Shown here: piece after piece, positions 13,560 to 23,305 of the stretch
How positions within the stretch are numbered: position 1 is the first letter of the stretch
How the letters are laid out: each line of letters starts with the position of its first letter
Origin: CAZCAC01 sp964496575
Lineage (GTDB): Bacteria > Planctomycetota > UBA1135 > GCA-002686595
Assembly (NCBI GenBank): GCA_964496575.1
Contig: CAZCAC010000067.1
Coordinates: forward strand, 1 to 48,320
Reading direction: 5' to 3'
DNA: 48,320 nucleotides
The notes under the pieces: generated by a model
Databases searched by the model: none
Told to the model about the DNA's origin: nothing
Seen by the model: only the letters and a program-made list of their open reading frames with translations
Made by a program: the position numbers and the translations under genes

Positions 13560-15134
13560 ATGAAACTCAAGAAGACCCTCCTATCCGCTGTTCCCTCCCT
13601 GTTCGTCTCACTCCTCCTGGCGGAGGGAGTCTCCGCTCAGAACCTCCAGGCCACCGAGGTGGCCTCGGGCTTCACCTCCCCGGTCTATCTCTGTGCTCCC
13701 GATGGTGACGCGAATCGCCTCTTCGTCGTTGAACAGCGCGGGATCATCAAGATCATCAAGAACGGAGTCGTGCTGGGGGCTCCTTTCCTCGATATCGACG
13801 CGCTGACCAACGGTGGGGGCGAGCGAGGGCTGCTCGGCATGGCCTTCCACCCCGACTACGACCAGAACGGTCGCTTCTACGTCTCCTATACCGACACGAG
13901 CAACCGCTCGATGGTGCGGGAGTACACGGTCAGCGGCAATCCCGACATCGCTGACGCCGGCTCCTTCACCGACATCTTCGGCCCGCTCAACCAGCCCTTC
14001 TCCAACCACAACGGCGGCTGCATCCAGTTCGGTGGCGACGGCATGCTGTACCTCGGCCTCGGCGACGGCGGCAGCGCCGACGATCCGGGCAACCGGTCGC
14101 AGAACCCACTGAACCTCCTCGGCAAGATGCTGCGCTTCGACGTCGACATCGCGTCGCCGTTCATTCCGGCCGACAACCCCTTCGTCGGGGATGCGAGCAC
14201 GCTGGACGAGATCTGGTCGCTCGGCCTGCGCAACCCCTGGCGCTTCAGCTTCGATCGCGATACCGGCGACTTGTGGATCGGCGACGTCGGTCAGAACGCC
14301 TGGGAGGAGGTCGACTTCGAGCCCGCCGGCGCGGGTGGACGCAACTACGGCTGGCGCTGCATGGAGGGTACTTCCTGCACGGGGCTCTCCGGTTGTACCT
14401 GCAACGACATCGAGTTGACCGATCCGGTGCACGAGTACGGCCACGCTGCGGGTTGCTCGATCACCGGAGGCTATCGCTACCGCGGTCAGCAGATGACCGA
14501 CTTCGTCGGCCGATACTTCTTCACCGACTACTGCGCGGGAACGGTCTGGTCCTTTGACTTCGCGGGCAGCGTGAAGAGCGACCTCCAGGACCACACCGGT
14601 GACCTGGCCATCCCCGGTGGCGAGAACCCGACCTCCTTCGGCGAGGACGGCCTCGGCGAGCTCTACATCGTCGATGCAGCTGGCGGTCAGATCTGGCGGA
14701 TCGAGCAGGAGTGCCAGGGTGACGCGACCAGCTACTGCACCAGTGCCCCGAACTCGGCCGGCCCCGGCTCGGTGATCGGCGTGCTCGGCAGCCTCAGCGT
14801 CACCACCAATGACTTCACCTTGACCGAGACCGGCGGCATCCCGAACCAGTTCGGCCTCTTCTTCTACGGCCCCAACCAGATCTCGCTCCCCTGGGGCGAC
14901 GGCTTCCGCTGCGCCGGCGGCGGTATCTACCGCCTGAGCCCGGCGGCGAAGGCCGACGGCGCCGGCGACTACTCGCGCGTGGTCGACTTCACCCAGCCCC
15001 CGGCGAACGCGGGTGGCGGAGCGATCTCCGGCGGCTCGACCTGGAACTTCCAGTACTGGTACCGCGACCCGGCGGGGCCGGGGGGCTCGGGCTTCAACGC
15101 CTCGGATGGGGCTTCGGTTACGTTCTGTCCGTGA
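13560..15134 (+). CDS. Secreted PQQ-dependent sugar dehydrogenase with C-terminal beta-sandwich
   Basis: Predicted periplasmic or surface aldose/sorbosone dehydrogenase (GSDH, YliI type). The 524-residue protein has a signal peptide (1-26, ending near VSAQ), then a six-bladed propeller (about 30-385): 'VASGFTSPVYLCAPDGDANRLFVVEQRGIIKII', 'ERGLLGMAFHPDYDQNGRFYVSYTD'-type blade, 'LYLGLGDGGSADDPGNRSQN', 'EIWSLGLRNPWRFSFDRDTGDLWIGDVGQNAWEEVDF', all characteristic. The last ~130 residues (from 'YCTSAPNSAGPGS') are a separate domain with 'FGLFFYGPNQISLPWGDGFRCAGGGIYRL' and end 'GASVTFCP'; this type recurs on large secreted proteins of Planctomycetota (from memory). ATG 13560 follows an open leader; no strong Shine-Dalgarno is seen. 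Confidence 0.88.
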   Translation: MKLKKTLLSAVPSLFVSLLLAEGVSAQNLQATEVASGFTSPVYLCAPDGDANRLFVVEQRGIIKIIKNGVVLGAPFLDIDALTNGGGERGLLGMAFHPDYDQNGRFYVSYTDTSNRSMVREYTVSGNPDIADAGSFTDIFGPLNQPFSNHNGGCIQFGGDGMLYLGLGDGGSADDPGNRSQNPLNLLGKMLRFDVDIASPFIPADNPFVGDASTLDEIWSLGLRNPWRFSFDRDTGDLWIGDVGQNAWEEVDFEPAGAGGRNYGWRCMEGTSCTGLSGCTCNDIELTDPVHEYGHAAGCSITGGYRYRGQQMTDFVGRYFFTDYCAGTVWSFDFAGSVKSDLQDHTGDLAIPGGENPTSFGEDGLGELYIVDAAGGQIWRIEQECQGDATSYCTSAPNSAGPGSVIGVLGSLSVTTNDFTLTETGGIPNQFGLFFYGPNQISLPWGDGFRCAGGGIYRLSPAAKADGAGDYSRVVDFTQPPANAGGGAISGGSTWNFQYWYRDPAGPGGSGFNASDGASVTFCP

Positions 15135-15140
15135 TGTAAA

Positions 15141-15283
15141 GTGTCAGGCACGATTCCACCACCTTCCAGAAAGGGGCCCCCCCAAAAGCCGAGCGCCGAG
15201 AAGAAAGAGGGNNNNNNNNNNCCCCCCGCCCCCCCCCCCCCCCGCGCCCCCCTCCCCGAAGGTGGTGGAATCGTGCCTGACAC
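15141..15283. repeat. Perfect 26-bp inverted repeat flanking the assembly gap
   Basis: The arms 15141-15166 (beginning GTGTCAGGCACGATTCC) and 15258-15283 (ending GGAATCGTGCCTGACAC) are exact reverse complements over 26 bp. Between them lie G/C homopolymer runs and ten N. The repeat sits between two convergent genes, 6 bp after the sugar dehydrogenase stop and 4 bp beyond the FkbM-gene stop. It could be a bidirectional terminator, a dispersed palindromic repeat, or the ends of a small element whose middle was lost in assembly. Confidence 0.85.
15212..15221. other. Assembly gap (10 N)
   Basis: Ten unresolved bases, flanked by low-complexity sequence: GGCCCCCCC at 15175-15183 on the left and long C-runs at 15222-15256 on the right. 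The true length and content are unknown; the runs themselves may be sequencing artefacts at a strong hairpin. Confidence 0.98.
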
Positions 15284-15287
15284 CGTA

Positions 15288-16187
15288 TTACGCGAGCGCC
15301 GTCGCCAGGGCGGCCACGTACTGCTCCTGCCGCTTGCCTCCCTCCCTCTCGTCGATCCGCAGGAGCGCCAGCGACGCCAGGTCGATCGACTCGTACGCGT
15401 CGTGCCCGATCAGCGCGATCTTCTCCAGCGACTCGCGGTCCATCGTCGCGAAATCGGTGAAGCGGCGGACGTAGACTGCGTCGCTCCACAGGTCCTGCGA
15501 CAGGCCGGCGTAGATGTCCTGGTTGATCAGCATCGGCTTGAAAACGCGGCGGTGGATCGGCGTGAACTGATGCAGCCAGAAGCCGGCGTTGCGCAGCAGT
15601 TGATCGAGCTCGGCGAACAGCGGTTGGTCCTTGTAGAAGGGGACGAACTGTACCTCGGTGTGCACCACCAGACAGTCGGCGAGCACCTCCGGCGCGTTCT
15701 GTAGCACGGCCAGCTCGCCGCCCTGGACGTCTATCTTGAGGTAGTCGCAGCCGTGCGCTTCTGGAACCTCGTCGAGGCGGCGGGTGGGCATTGGCCGCTC
15801 CTCCACCACGCGCGCCCATTCGCCGAAGCCGTGGAAATGCTCCAGCACCTCGAGGTCTGGCTCGAGGTGCGAGGTCATCCCCGGCAGGCTGCAGACGCGC
15901 AGGACGTGTTCCGCGCCGTCCCCGATCGCGTCCGGCAGGAAGGTCGCCCGCGGCTGGTCGAGCGCCTGCAATGCGGCGAACTGCTTCTCGTCCGGCTCGA
16001 AGCCGACCAGGTCGACCTTGCCGGCGCGAAGGAGCGGCTGGTAGGGCGGGTCGCCGTCGATCGGGCTGGCGCCGATGTCGACCACCTTGACATCGGGAAG
16101 CTCGGGGAAGAGCTGCGTCAGGGAGAAGACCAATCCGTTCCTCCAGGGAGCTGAGCGGGGACGAGGGCCGTAGGGCGCTCGGAACAC
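15288..16187 (-). CDS. FkbM-family methyltransferase
   Basis: A 299-residue class-I methyltransferase of the FkbM type, which methylates hydroxyls of sugars or polyketide-like substrates. Features: 'VKVVDIGASPIDGDPPYQPLL', 'VGFEPDEKQFAALQAL', 'RPMPTRRLDEVPEAHGCDYLKIDVQGGELAVLQNAPEVL' and 'VHTEVQFVPFYKDQPLFAELDQLLRNAGF', all characteristic of FkbM domains. GTG 16187 is chosen because GGAGA lies 8 nt upstream; an in-frame TTG at 16211 would overlap the divergent tfoX-like start. The CgeB-like glycosyltransferase nearby suggests a shared role in surface glycan modification, as inference only. Confidence 0.85.
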   Translation of the reverse strand: MFRAPYGPRPRSAPWRNGLVFSLTQLFPELPDVKVVDIGASPIDGDPPYQPLLRAGKVDLVGFEPDEKQFAALQALDQPRATFLPDAIGDGAEHVLRVCSLPGMTSHLEPDLEVLEHFHGFGEWARVVEERPMPTRRLDEVPEAHGCDYLKIDVQGGELAVLQNAPEVLADCLVVHTEVQFVPFYKDQPLFAELDQLLRNAGFWLHQFTPIHRRVFKPMLINQDIYAGLSQDLWSDAVYVRRFTDFATMDRESLEKIALIGHDAYESIDLASLALLRIDEREGGKRQEQYVAALATALA

Positions 16188-16189
16188 TA

Positions 16190-16195
16190 TATAAT
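16190..16195 (+). promoter_or_regulatory. Perfect -10 box (TATAAT) for the TfoX-like gene
   Basis: TATAAT is an exact consensus -10 hexamer in a GC-rich background, 15 bp before the tfoX-like ATG. Transcription would start about 16202, leaving a very short leader. No good -35 box is visible, and the box lies between the FkbM gene start and its upstream GTG alternatives. Confidence 0.45.
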
Positions 16196-16210
16196 CTCCG
16201 CGGAAGCTCA

Positions 16211-16810
16211 ATGGACGAATACCTCGACTATGTGCTCGGACAGCTGGAGAGGCTGGGGGACGTCACGGCTCGAAAGATGTTCGGAGGGGTCGGGCTCAGC
16301 AGCGACGGCCAGTTCTTCGGACTGATCGCCCGCGACGTGCTCTACTTCAAGGTCGACGACTCCAACCGGGGCGACTACGAGGAGCGCGGTTGCGCGGCGT
16401 TCAAGCCGTACGCGAATCGCCCGCAGACGATGAGCTACTACGAGGTGCCCGTCGAGGTACTGGAGGATCAGAAGGCAGCAGCAGCGTGGGCCAGGCGATC
16501 GATCGAAATCGCCCGCGCGAAGCCGCAGGCGAAAAAGAAGAAGAAGAGCGCGCGGAAGAAGACGGCTGGTCTCACTACCTTGCGCAATATCGGCCCGAAG
16601 AGCGCGAAGTGGTTGAAGGCGGTCGGTATCGCGAACCGCGGAGATCTCGAGCGCGCCGGCTCGGTCGGTGCCTATCGTGCCGTGCGCGAGAGCGGACAGC
16701 GGGTCTCCCTGAATCTCCTCTACGCGCTCGAAGGCGCCCTTCTCGACGTCCGCTGTGACGAGCTTCCGCCTCCACTCAAGGACCGTCTGCGTGACGCGGC
16801 GCGGGAGTGA
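16211..16810 (+). CDS. TfoX/Sxy-like protein with N- and C-terminal TfoX domains
   Basis: The 199-residue protein combines the TfoX N-terminal domain (about 1-100; 'VTARKMFGGVGLSSDGQFFGLIARDVLYFKVDD', 'FKPYANRPQTMSYYEVPVEVLED'), a Lys-rich linker (about 105-120), and the TfoX C-terminal helix-hairpin-helix region (about 122-195; 'LRNIGPKSAKWLKAVGIANRGDLERAGSVGAYRAVR'). In gamma-proteobacteria TfoX activates competence genes; outside that group its function is largely unknown. It ends 4 bp before the Mut7-C gene start, so the two are probably co-transcribed. Confidence 0.87.
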   Translation: MDEYLDYVLGQLERLGDVTARKMFGGVGLSSDGQFFGLIARDVLYFKVDDSNRGDYEERGCAAFKPYANRPQTMSYYEVPVEVLEDQKAAAAWARRSIEIARAKPQAKKKKKSARKKTAGLTTLRNIGPKSAKWLKAVGIANRGDLERAGSVGAYRAVRESGQRVSLNLLYALEGALLDVRCDELPPPLKDRLRDAARE

Positions 16811-16814
16811 GGGG

Positions 16815-17282
16815 ATGCGCGGGTTCGTCACCGACTCGATGCTGGAGAAGCTGGCGCGCTATCTGCGCTGCTGTGGTGCCGACGCACACTCCGACTCGGG
16901 CGCGTCGAGAGCGACGTTGATCGAGCTCGCCAATCGCGAGGATCGCTACTTCCTGACCCGCAACCGGCACCTCGCCCATCACCACCCACTCCCTCGACAC
17001 GAGGTACAGATCGAGAGCGACGACCCGCTGGAACAGATCCACCAGCTTCTCGACGCCGGTCTCGTCGACACCTCGGCGATGTTCAGCCGCTGCATCAAGT
17101 GCAACCGGATCCTGGAGCCGATCGAGCGCGATGCCGTTCGCGAGCGCGTGCCCCCGGGAGTGCTCGCCACCTATCGGAGCTTCTTCACCTGCACCGGCTG
17201 CGGCACCGTCTTCTGGCGTGGCTCCCACGTCAGGAACACCTGCCGAAAGCTCGGCGTTGCCGACGTCTCGGAGTGCCGCTGA
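16815..17282 (+). CDS. Mut7-C domain protein (PIN-like RNase fold with zinc ribbon)
   Basis: The 155-residue protein matches the Mut7-C family: 'FVTDSMLEKLARYLRCCGADAHSDS' with an early Asp, 'REDRYFLTRNRHLAHH', then a C-terminal zinc ribbon CIKCN...FFTCTGCGTVFWRGSHVRNT. By family this is a PIN-related nuclease-like domain that also occurs at the C-terminus of animal Mut-7. ATG 16815 starts at the conserved N-terminus; an in-frame start at 16755 within the preceding gene is less likely. Confidence 0.85.
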   Translation: MRGFVTDSMLEKLARYLRCCGADAHSDSGASRATLIELANREDRYFLTRNRHLAHHHPLPRHEVQIESDDPLEQIHQLLDAGLVDTSAMFSRCIKCNRILEPIERDAVRERVPPGVLATYRSFFTCTGCGTVFWRGSHVRNTCRKLGVADVSECR

Positions 17283-17459
17283 GGAGCGATTTCGCTCGCC
17301 CACGGGTGCGTGTTTTCCTCGTTCCGGGACGGTAGGGGCCCGGAACGCCTCGCCGCGAGGGACACCCCGGAAGGCGTGATCTCGGCCGAGGCGCCAGCCC
17401 TGGAGTTCCCGCCGGATCCGCTCGATGAAGGACCCGTACCCCCCGCCACCAGGAACTTC

Positions 17460-19145
17460 ATGCCCAGACCGTCCTCGGTCACCGCCGATCCCCTCACTCG
17501 CAACCTCCTCGCCCTCCGGGTTGCCCAGCCCTCGATCTTCGATCGGGTGCACCTTCCCGTGGAAGGGGATCATCTCTACCGCGACGGCCGGGGTCGCTGG
17601 ATCTACCAGCTCAACCACTCCACCTTCGAGCTGGAGCTGTGCTCCGAGATCGTCCAGGAGCAGATTTCGGGCGCGCTCGCTGAAGGGGGGAACGACGGGC
17701 CCTACCTCGTCTTCGGCCTGGGCACCGGCGAGTCTCTCGAAGCGCTCTGCCGAGCCGCTCCCGGGGCCGAGATCATCGCCTGGGATCGCGATCCCTGGGT
17801 GCTCCGCCAGGTGCTGATCGGCCGGGACTGGTCGGATGAGATCCGGTCGGAACGGCTGCGCTTCGCCCTGAACGTCGACCTGATCGAGTTGGTGGAGAGC
17901 GATCAGCCGCGGACGATCGTCGACCATCCGCTGCTCACCGGGATCTACCACAACGAGAGAACCCTCCTCGAGGAGGGAGTGCGCGAGCAGCGCGCCTTGA
18001 TTTGCGTCGGCAGCTTGTTCGTCGATTCGGTCGCCGACGCCCTGCGCAGGCTGGGCTACTCGGTGTTCTCGTACGACACCAAGCGACTCGCCGCGGAGGA
18101 GCTGAAGCTCACGGTCGAGAAGTACCGCCCGCAGCTCCTGGTCGGCATCAACTACATCCACGGACTGGCGGAGTTCTGCCAGGCGGAAGGGCTGGACTAC
18201 CTCTGCTGGGAGATCGATCCGGCGACTGACGAGCCGACCCGGCGTGCGGCGGCGACGACCCGTACGAGGATCTTCACCTACCGCGAGGCGAACGTCCCGC
18301 TGTTCCGCAACGCGGGCTTCGAAACCGTCGAATACCTGCCCCTGGCCGCCGACCCGGAGCGCCGCCGGCCGAAGAGGCTCGATGACGAGGCCCGGGAGCG
18401 CTACGCGGCGCCCATCTCATTCGTCGGGACCAGCCTGTGCGCGGGGATCGAAGCGTTTCGGCGCACCTTCATTGCGGATCATCAGGCGTGGAAGCCGGGG
18501 AACCTGGAGATCGCTCGCGTCCTCTTCGCGGAGATGGTCGCGGCTCAGCGTGAGGACTTCTCGACGTACCGCATCCCGGAGATCCTCTCAACGTGCCTTC
18601 CGGGCTTCTGCGAGTTCTGCCTCGGCACAGGGCGGCAAGACCCGGTGATGCTGGTGGCCGAGGTCTCGGCGGCGGAGAAGCGGCTCAACTACGTCGCCGA
18701 ATTCGCCGACGTCGGCATGCAGGTGTGGGGTGACCCCGGCTGGAAGATGCTGGAGGGACACGGAGTCACCTGGCGAGGGCCCGCGCTCCACGAGACCGAC
18801 ATCCCGCGCATCTACAGCACCTCGACGATCAACCTCGACGTCGGTCGGCTGTACCAGAACGACATCGTCACCATGCGGATCTTCGACATCCTCGCTTGCG
18901 GAGGGTTCGTCCTGGCCGAGCACTCGCTCGCGCTGGAGGAGCTGTTCGAGATCGGGGCGGAGATCGAGAGTTATCGTACGCTGGAGGAGCTGCGCGAGAA
19001 GGTCACCCATTACCTCGAGCACCCCGGAGAGGCCCGGATGATCGCCGACCGCGGCCGCCACGCCGTGCTGACCCGGCACGTCATCCAGGAGCGGGTGCGG
19101 TACATGCTGGCGACCCTGAGCCAGGAAGTGAGCAGCGTCTCCTAG
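17460..19145 (+). CDS. CgeB-like glycosyltransferase with N-terminal Rossmann-like domain
   Basis: The 561-residue protein has an N-terminal region (about 1-190) with a nucleotide-binding-like motif 'LVFGLGTGESLEALCRAAPGAEIIAWDRD', then a glycosyltransferase part (about 200-555) of the CgeB / spore-maturation family: 'INYIHGLAEFCQAEGLDYLCWEIDPAT', 'YREANVPLFRNAGFETVEYLPLAADPE', 'ISFVGTSLC' and 'ARIYSTSTINLDV'-type 'IPRIYSTSTINLDVGRLYQNDIVTMRIFDILACGGFVLAEH', the conserved C-terminal block. AGGAA precedes ATG 17460; a GTG at 17310 is possible but unsupported. Likely acts on surface or flagellar glycans; the acceptor is unknown. Nothing recognisable in the 177 bp before it. Confidence 0.82.
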   Translation: MPRPSSVTADPLTRNLLALRVAQPSIFDRVHLPVEGDHLYRDGRGRWIYQLNHSTFELELCSEIVQEQISGALAEGGNDGPYLVFGLGTGESLEALCRAAPGAEIIAWDRDPWVLRQVLIGRDWSDEIRSERLRFALNVDLIELVESDQPRTIVDHPLLTGIYHNERTLLEEGVREQRALICVGSLFVDSVADALRRLGYSVFSYDTKRLAAEELKLTVEKYRPQLLVGINYIHGLAEFCQAEGLDYLCWEIDPATDEPTRRAAATTRTRIFTYREANVPLFRNAGFETVEYLPLAADPERRRPKRLDDEARERYAAPISFVGTSLCAGIEAFRRTFIADHQAWKPGNLEIARVLFAEMVAAQREDFSTYRIPEILSTCLPGFCEFCLGTGRQDPVMLVAEVSAAEKRLNYVAEFADVGMQVWGDPGWKMLEGHGVTWRGPALHETDIPRIYSTSTINLDVGRLYQNDIVTMRIFDILACGGFVLAEHSLALEELFEIGAEIESYRTLEELREKVTHYLEHPGEARMIADRGRHAVLTRHVIQERVRYMLATLSQEVSSVS

Positions 19146-19223
19146 TCGCCAGGAATCCGGTCCGCCGTTCGGGGATGGTGGCGGATTTCGCCCGGGCATC
19201 GTTTCGCCGTATCCTGGGCGCTC

Positions 19224-20615
19224 ATGAAGAGCACCTGGGTTCCGTCGTTCGTACTCGCGCCCGCCGCGGTCTTCTTCATCGGCTCCTGCTCGACGCCGGA
19301 GAGCGTCGACGCGCCAACCACCTCGCGCTACCTCGAGCTGGCCGATCAGGTCGCTGCGTGGCTCGAAGCACAGGCGATACACGGTGACGGGACAGTCCAC
19401 TGGAAACCGTGGGCCGAAGCCCCGGGGGACGGCGCTCTGTCGCTCTACGCCGGCACGCCCGGGATCGTGCTCTTCTTTCTCGAGCACCACGCCCTCACGG
19501 GCTCGGAGACCTCACGCGAGCTCGCCGAGGGTGGGCTCGCCTGGATGGTGGCCCACAACCGGTTGGTCGGTGAGGGCTGCGGCCCTCTGCCGAAGCCCGG
19601 GGAGGAACCGGACGCTGGACTGTACACGGGAGCCGCGGGTGTCGGTGCGGTCTACCTGGCCGCCCGCCGCGTCCTCGACGACGAACGCTTCGGTGAGGAA
19701 GTGAACCGCGTGGTCTGGTCTCTCCTGCACACGATACAGGAGCGCGAGCAAGGCACGGTCTGGGGCAATTCCACGGACATCATCTCGGGGACCGCCGGGG
19801 TCGGGCTGTTCTTGTTGCGAGCGGGGGAGCGGCCCGACTCCGGGGCTTGCACCGACATCGCCGCCGCCGCCGGTGACAAGCTGATCGATGCCGCGCTGCG
19901 TGAGGAGAGCGGCTGGAAGTGGCGGATCAACGACAGCGCGTCGCGGATCTACCCGAACTTCTCGCACGGCACCTCGGGGGTCGCCTACTTCCTCGCCGCG
20001 CTGTACCGGGCGACCGGCGAAGAGCGTTTTCTCGATGCCGCGCTGGCCGGGGCAGAGTGGCTCGCCGCGCACGAGGAGAGTCCCGGTGAGGGCATCGCGT
20101 GGTACCACCACGAGCCCGATGGGAAGGAGCTCTACTACGTCAGCTGGTGCCACGGCCCCGGCGGCACGGCGCGCCTCTTCCGCGAGCTCTACTCCGCGAC
20201 CGGCGACGAGGAGTGGCTCGACCGCGAACGCGAGTGCGCGGAGTGGCTGACCGGGTGCGGGCTCTTCGATCAGCCCCTGGACGGCTTCTGGAACGTCAGC
20301 GCGTGTTGCGGGAGCGCGGGGATCGGCGACTTCTTCGCCGACCTCCACCGTTTCACCGGCGAGCCGCGCTACCTCGAGTGGGCCGAGCGGATGGTCGACG
20401 ATCTCGTGGAGCGCGCCACCCCGGGCGCACCGGGGCTGAAGTGGATCCAGGCCGAGCACCGCGTCCGCCCCGACCAGGTCTTCGCCCAGACCGGCCTCGC
20501 TCAGGGCGCGGCGGGGATCGGGCTCTTCTTCCTGAAGATGCACGCGATCGAGGTGGCGGGGCGTTCCGCGTCGTGCCTCGCGCTGCCCGATTCGCCGTAC
20601 TGTGCCGGGACATGA
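19224..20615 (+). CDS. Exported LanC-like lipoprotein with Cys-Cys-Cys zinc site
   Basis: A 463-residue protein with a lipoprotein signal (1-22; lipobox 'FIGSC', lipidation Cys22-23 region) followed by an alpha-alpha barrel of the LanC/LANCL type. The glycine motifs recur as expected: 'GTAGVG', 'SHGTSGVAYF', 'SWCHGPGGTARLF', 'SACCGSAGIGDFF', 'GAAGIGLFF'. In LanC cyclases zinc is held by Cys, Cys and His, the last two in a CHG motif. Here C309 lies in WCHGPGG and the later motif is C361-C362-G, i.e. CCG, as in the ProcM-type 'CCG' lanthionine synthetases. Unusual points are its export and the absence of any lanthipeptide precursor or dehydratase. It precedes hutH closely; the alternative hutH ATG at 20612 would overlap its stop. 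Function unknown; a thiol-addition enzyme or carbohydrate-binding barrel are both possible. Confidence 0.82.
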   Translation: MKSTWVPSFVLAPAAVFFIGSCSTPESVDAPTTSRYLELADQVAAWLEAQAIHGDGTVHWKPWAEAPGDGALSLYAGTPGIVLFFLEHHALTGSETSRELAEGGLAWMVAHNRLVGEGCGPLPKPGEEPDAGLYTGAAGVGAVYLAARRVLDDERFGEEVNRVVWSLLHTIQEREQGTVWGNSTDIISGTAGVGLFLLRAGERPDSGACTDIAAAAGDKLIDAALREESGWKWRINDSASRIYPNFSHGTSGVAYFLAALYRATGEERFLDAALAGAEWLAAHEESPGEGIAWYHHEPDGKELYYVSWCHGPGGTARLFRELYSATGDEEWLDRERECAEWLTGCGLFDQPLDGFWNVSACCGSAGIGDFFADLHRFTGEPRYLEWAERMVDDLVERATPGAPGLKWIQAEHRVRPDQVFAQTGLAQGAAGIGLFFLKMHAIEVAGRSASCLALPDSPYCAGT

Positions 20616-20659
20616 ATCGCCACGTGGCGAATCCTCTCCTGGCACCGTACCCTCCCACC

Positions 20660-22228
<1,569 letters not shown>

Positions 22229-22238
22229 GAAGCGAAGG

Positions 22239-23252
22239 ATGAGCGACTGGCAGCAGCACTACACACCGCCGGTGCCCGACTCCTGGCACGGACGCGTGGA
22301 CGATCCCGACGATCCGCTGGCGCAGCGCTGGCACCAGGTGGTCTCGCCGGTGGATCTGCGCGAGCCGGCGCCGCTCCCGGCGGGCGAGCGGTGTTTCGTG
22401 CTGCTGGGATTCCCCTGCGATCTCGGCGTGACCGGCAATCTCGGTCGTCCCGGTACGGCCAGGGGGCCGCGTCACATCCGCAGTCAGCTCGCCAACCTGC
22501 CGTGGCTTGCTCCCGGATCGGTGAGTCTCTGCGACGGCGGGGACGTCTGGCCGGCAGGCGAGGACCTCGCCACATCGCAAGCGGCGCTGGCCGCGGCGGT
22601 CACCCGCGTGGTCGACACCGGGGGAATGCCGCTGGTGCTGGGCGGGGGGCACGAGCTGGCGCTGGGGCACTACCTCGGGCTGGAAGCGGCGATCGACGGG
22701 ACCCTCGGCATCGTCAACTTCGACGCTCACCTCGACCTGCGCCCCTTCGCCCGTGGCGGCAGCTCGGGCACCATGTTCGCCCAGATCGCCGCGCGCTGCG
22801 CCGAGGTGGGCAAGCGCTTCTCCTACGGCAACGTCGGCGCGCAGCTGGCGGCCAACACGCCGCGGCTCTTCCGCACCGCCGAGGAGCTGGGCGCGTTCTG
22901 TCTGCTGGCGCGGGAGCTGGGTGGTGAGGGGACCGAGAAGGCCGCGCGGACGCTGCACGAGTTCGCGGCGGGAGTGGACCACCTCTACGTGACGATCTGT
23001 GCCGACGTCTTCGGCTCGGCGCACGCTCCGGGCGTCTCTTCACCGCAACCATTCGGGCTCTCCCCGGAGACGGTGCTGGAGCTCCTGCGCCCACTCTGGT
23101 CGACCGGCAAGGTGGTCGGCTTCGACGTGGCCGAGGTCAGCCCGCGCTTTGACGCGGACAACCAGACGGCCAAGCTGGCGGCGATCCTGATCTTCGCGCT
23201 GGTCAATACGTTGAGCGGGGCCGACCGCGGGGTCTCCGCGGCCGGCTCGTGA
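22239..23252 (+). CDS. hutG: Formimidoylglutamase-like ureohydrolase HutG
   Basis: Predicted to hydrolyse N-formimidoyl-glutamate to glutamate and formamide in histidine degradation. The 337-residue protein has the arginase-fold signatures 'LVLGGGHELALGHYLGLEAA' and 'VNFDAHLDLRPF' (Asp-x-His-x-Asp metal ligands). The third motif reads 'YVTICADVFGSAHAPGVSSP': only the second Asp of the usual Asp-x-Asp pair is kept, the first position being Cys. ATG 22239 is preceded by AGGAAGCGAAGG. The assignment rests on the fold plus adjacency to hutH; agmatinase or arginase would be the alternatives. Confidence 0.87.
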   Translation: MSDWQQHYTPPVPDSWHGRVDDPDDPLAQRWHQVVSPVDLREPAPLPAGERCFVLLGFPCDLGVTGNLGRPGTARGPRHIRSQLANLPWLAPGSVSLCDGGDVWPAGEDLATSQAALAAAVTRVVDTGGMPLVLGGGHELALGHYLGLEAAIDGTLGIVNFDAHLDLRPFARGGSSGTMFAQIAARCAEVGKRFSYGNVGAQLAANTPRLFRTAEELGAFCLLARELGGEGTEKAARTLHEFAAGVDHLYVTICADVFGSAHAPGVSSPQPFGLSPETVLELLRPLWSTGKVVGFDVAEVSPRFDADNQTAKLAAILIFALVNTLSGADRGVSAAGS

Positions 23253-23267
23253 ATGGCTACCGAAGGT

Positions 23268-23305
23268 GACCCGTCAATCAGCTGGGAACGGGTCCATCCA
23301 TATCA
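23268..23305 (-). repeat. 3' hairpin element shared with the kelch gene
   Basis: Starting at the stop codon the minus strand reads TGATATGGATGGACC and then forms a hairpin, GACCCGT pairing with ACGGGTC. The same block, TGATATGGATGGACC, follows the stop at 47009-47011, also with a GACC..GGTC hairpin. No T-run follows, so it may be a Rho-independent-like processing or stability element rather than a classical terminator. Confidence 0.6.

Noticed and set aside
15141..15704. Open frames running across the N gap with Pro-rich translation
   Set aside because: They read through homopolymer runs and unresolved bases and are antisense to the FkbM gene.
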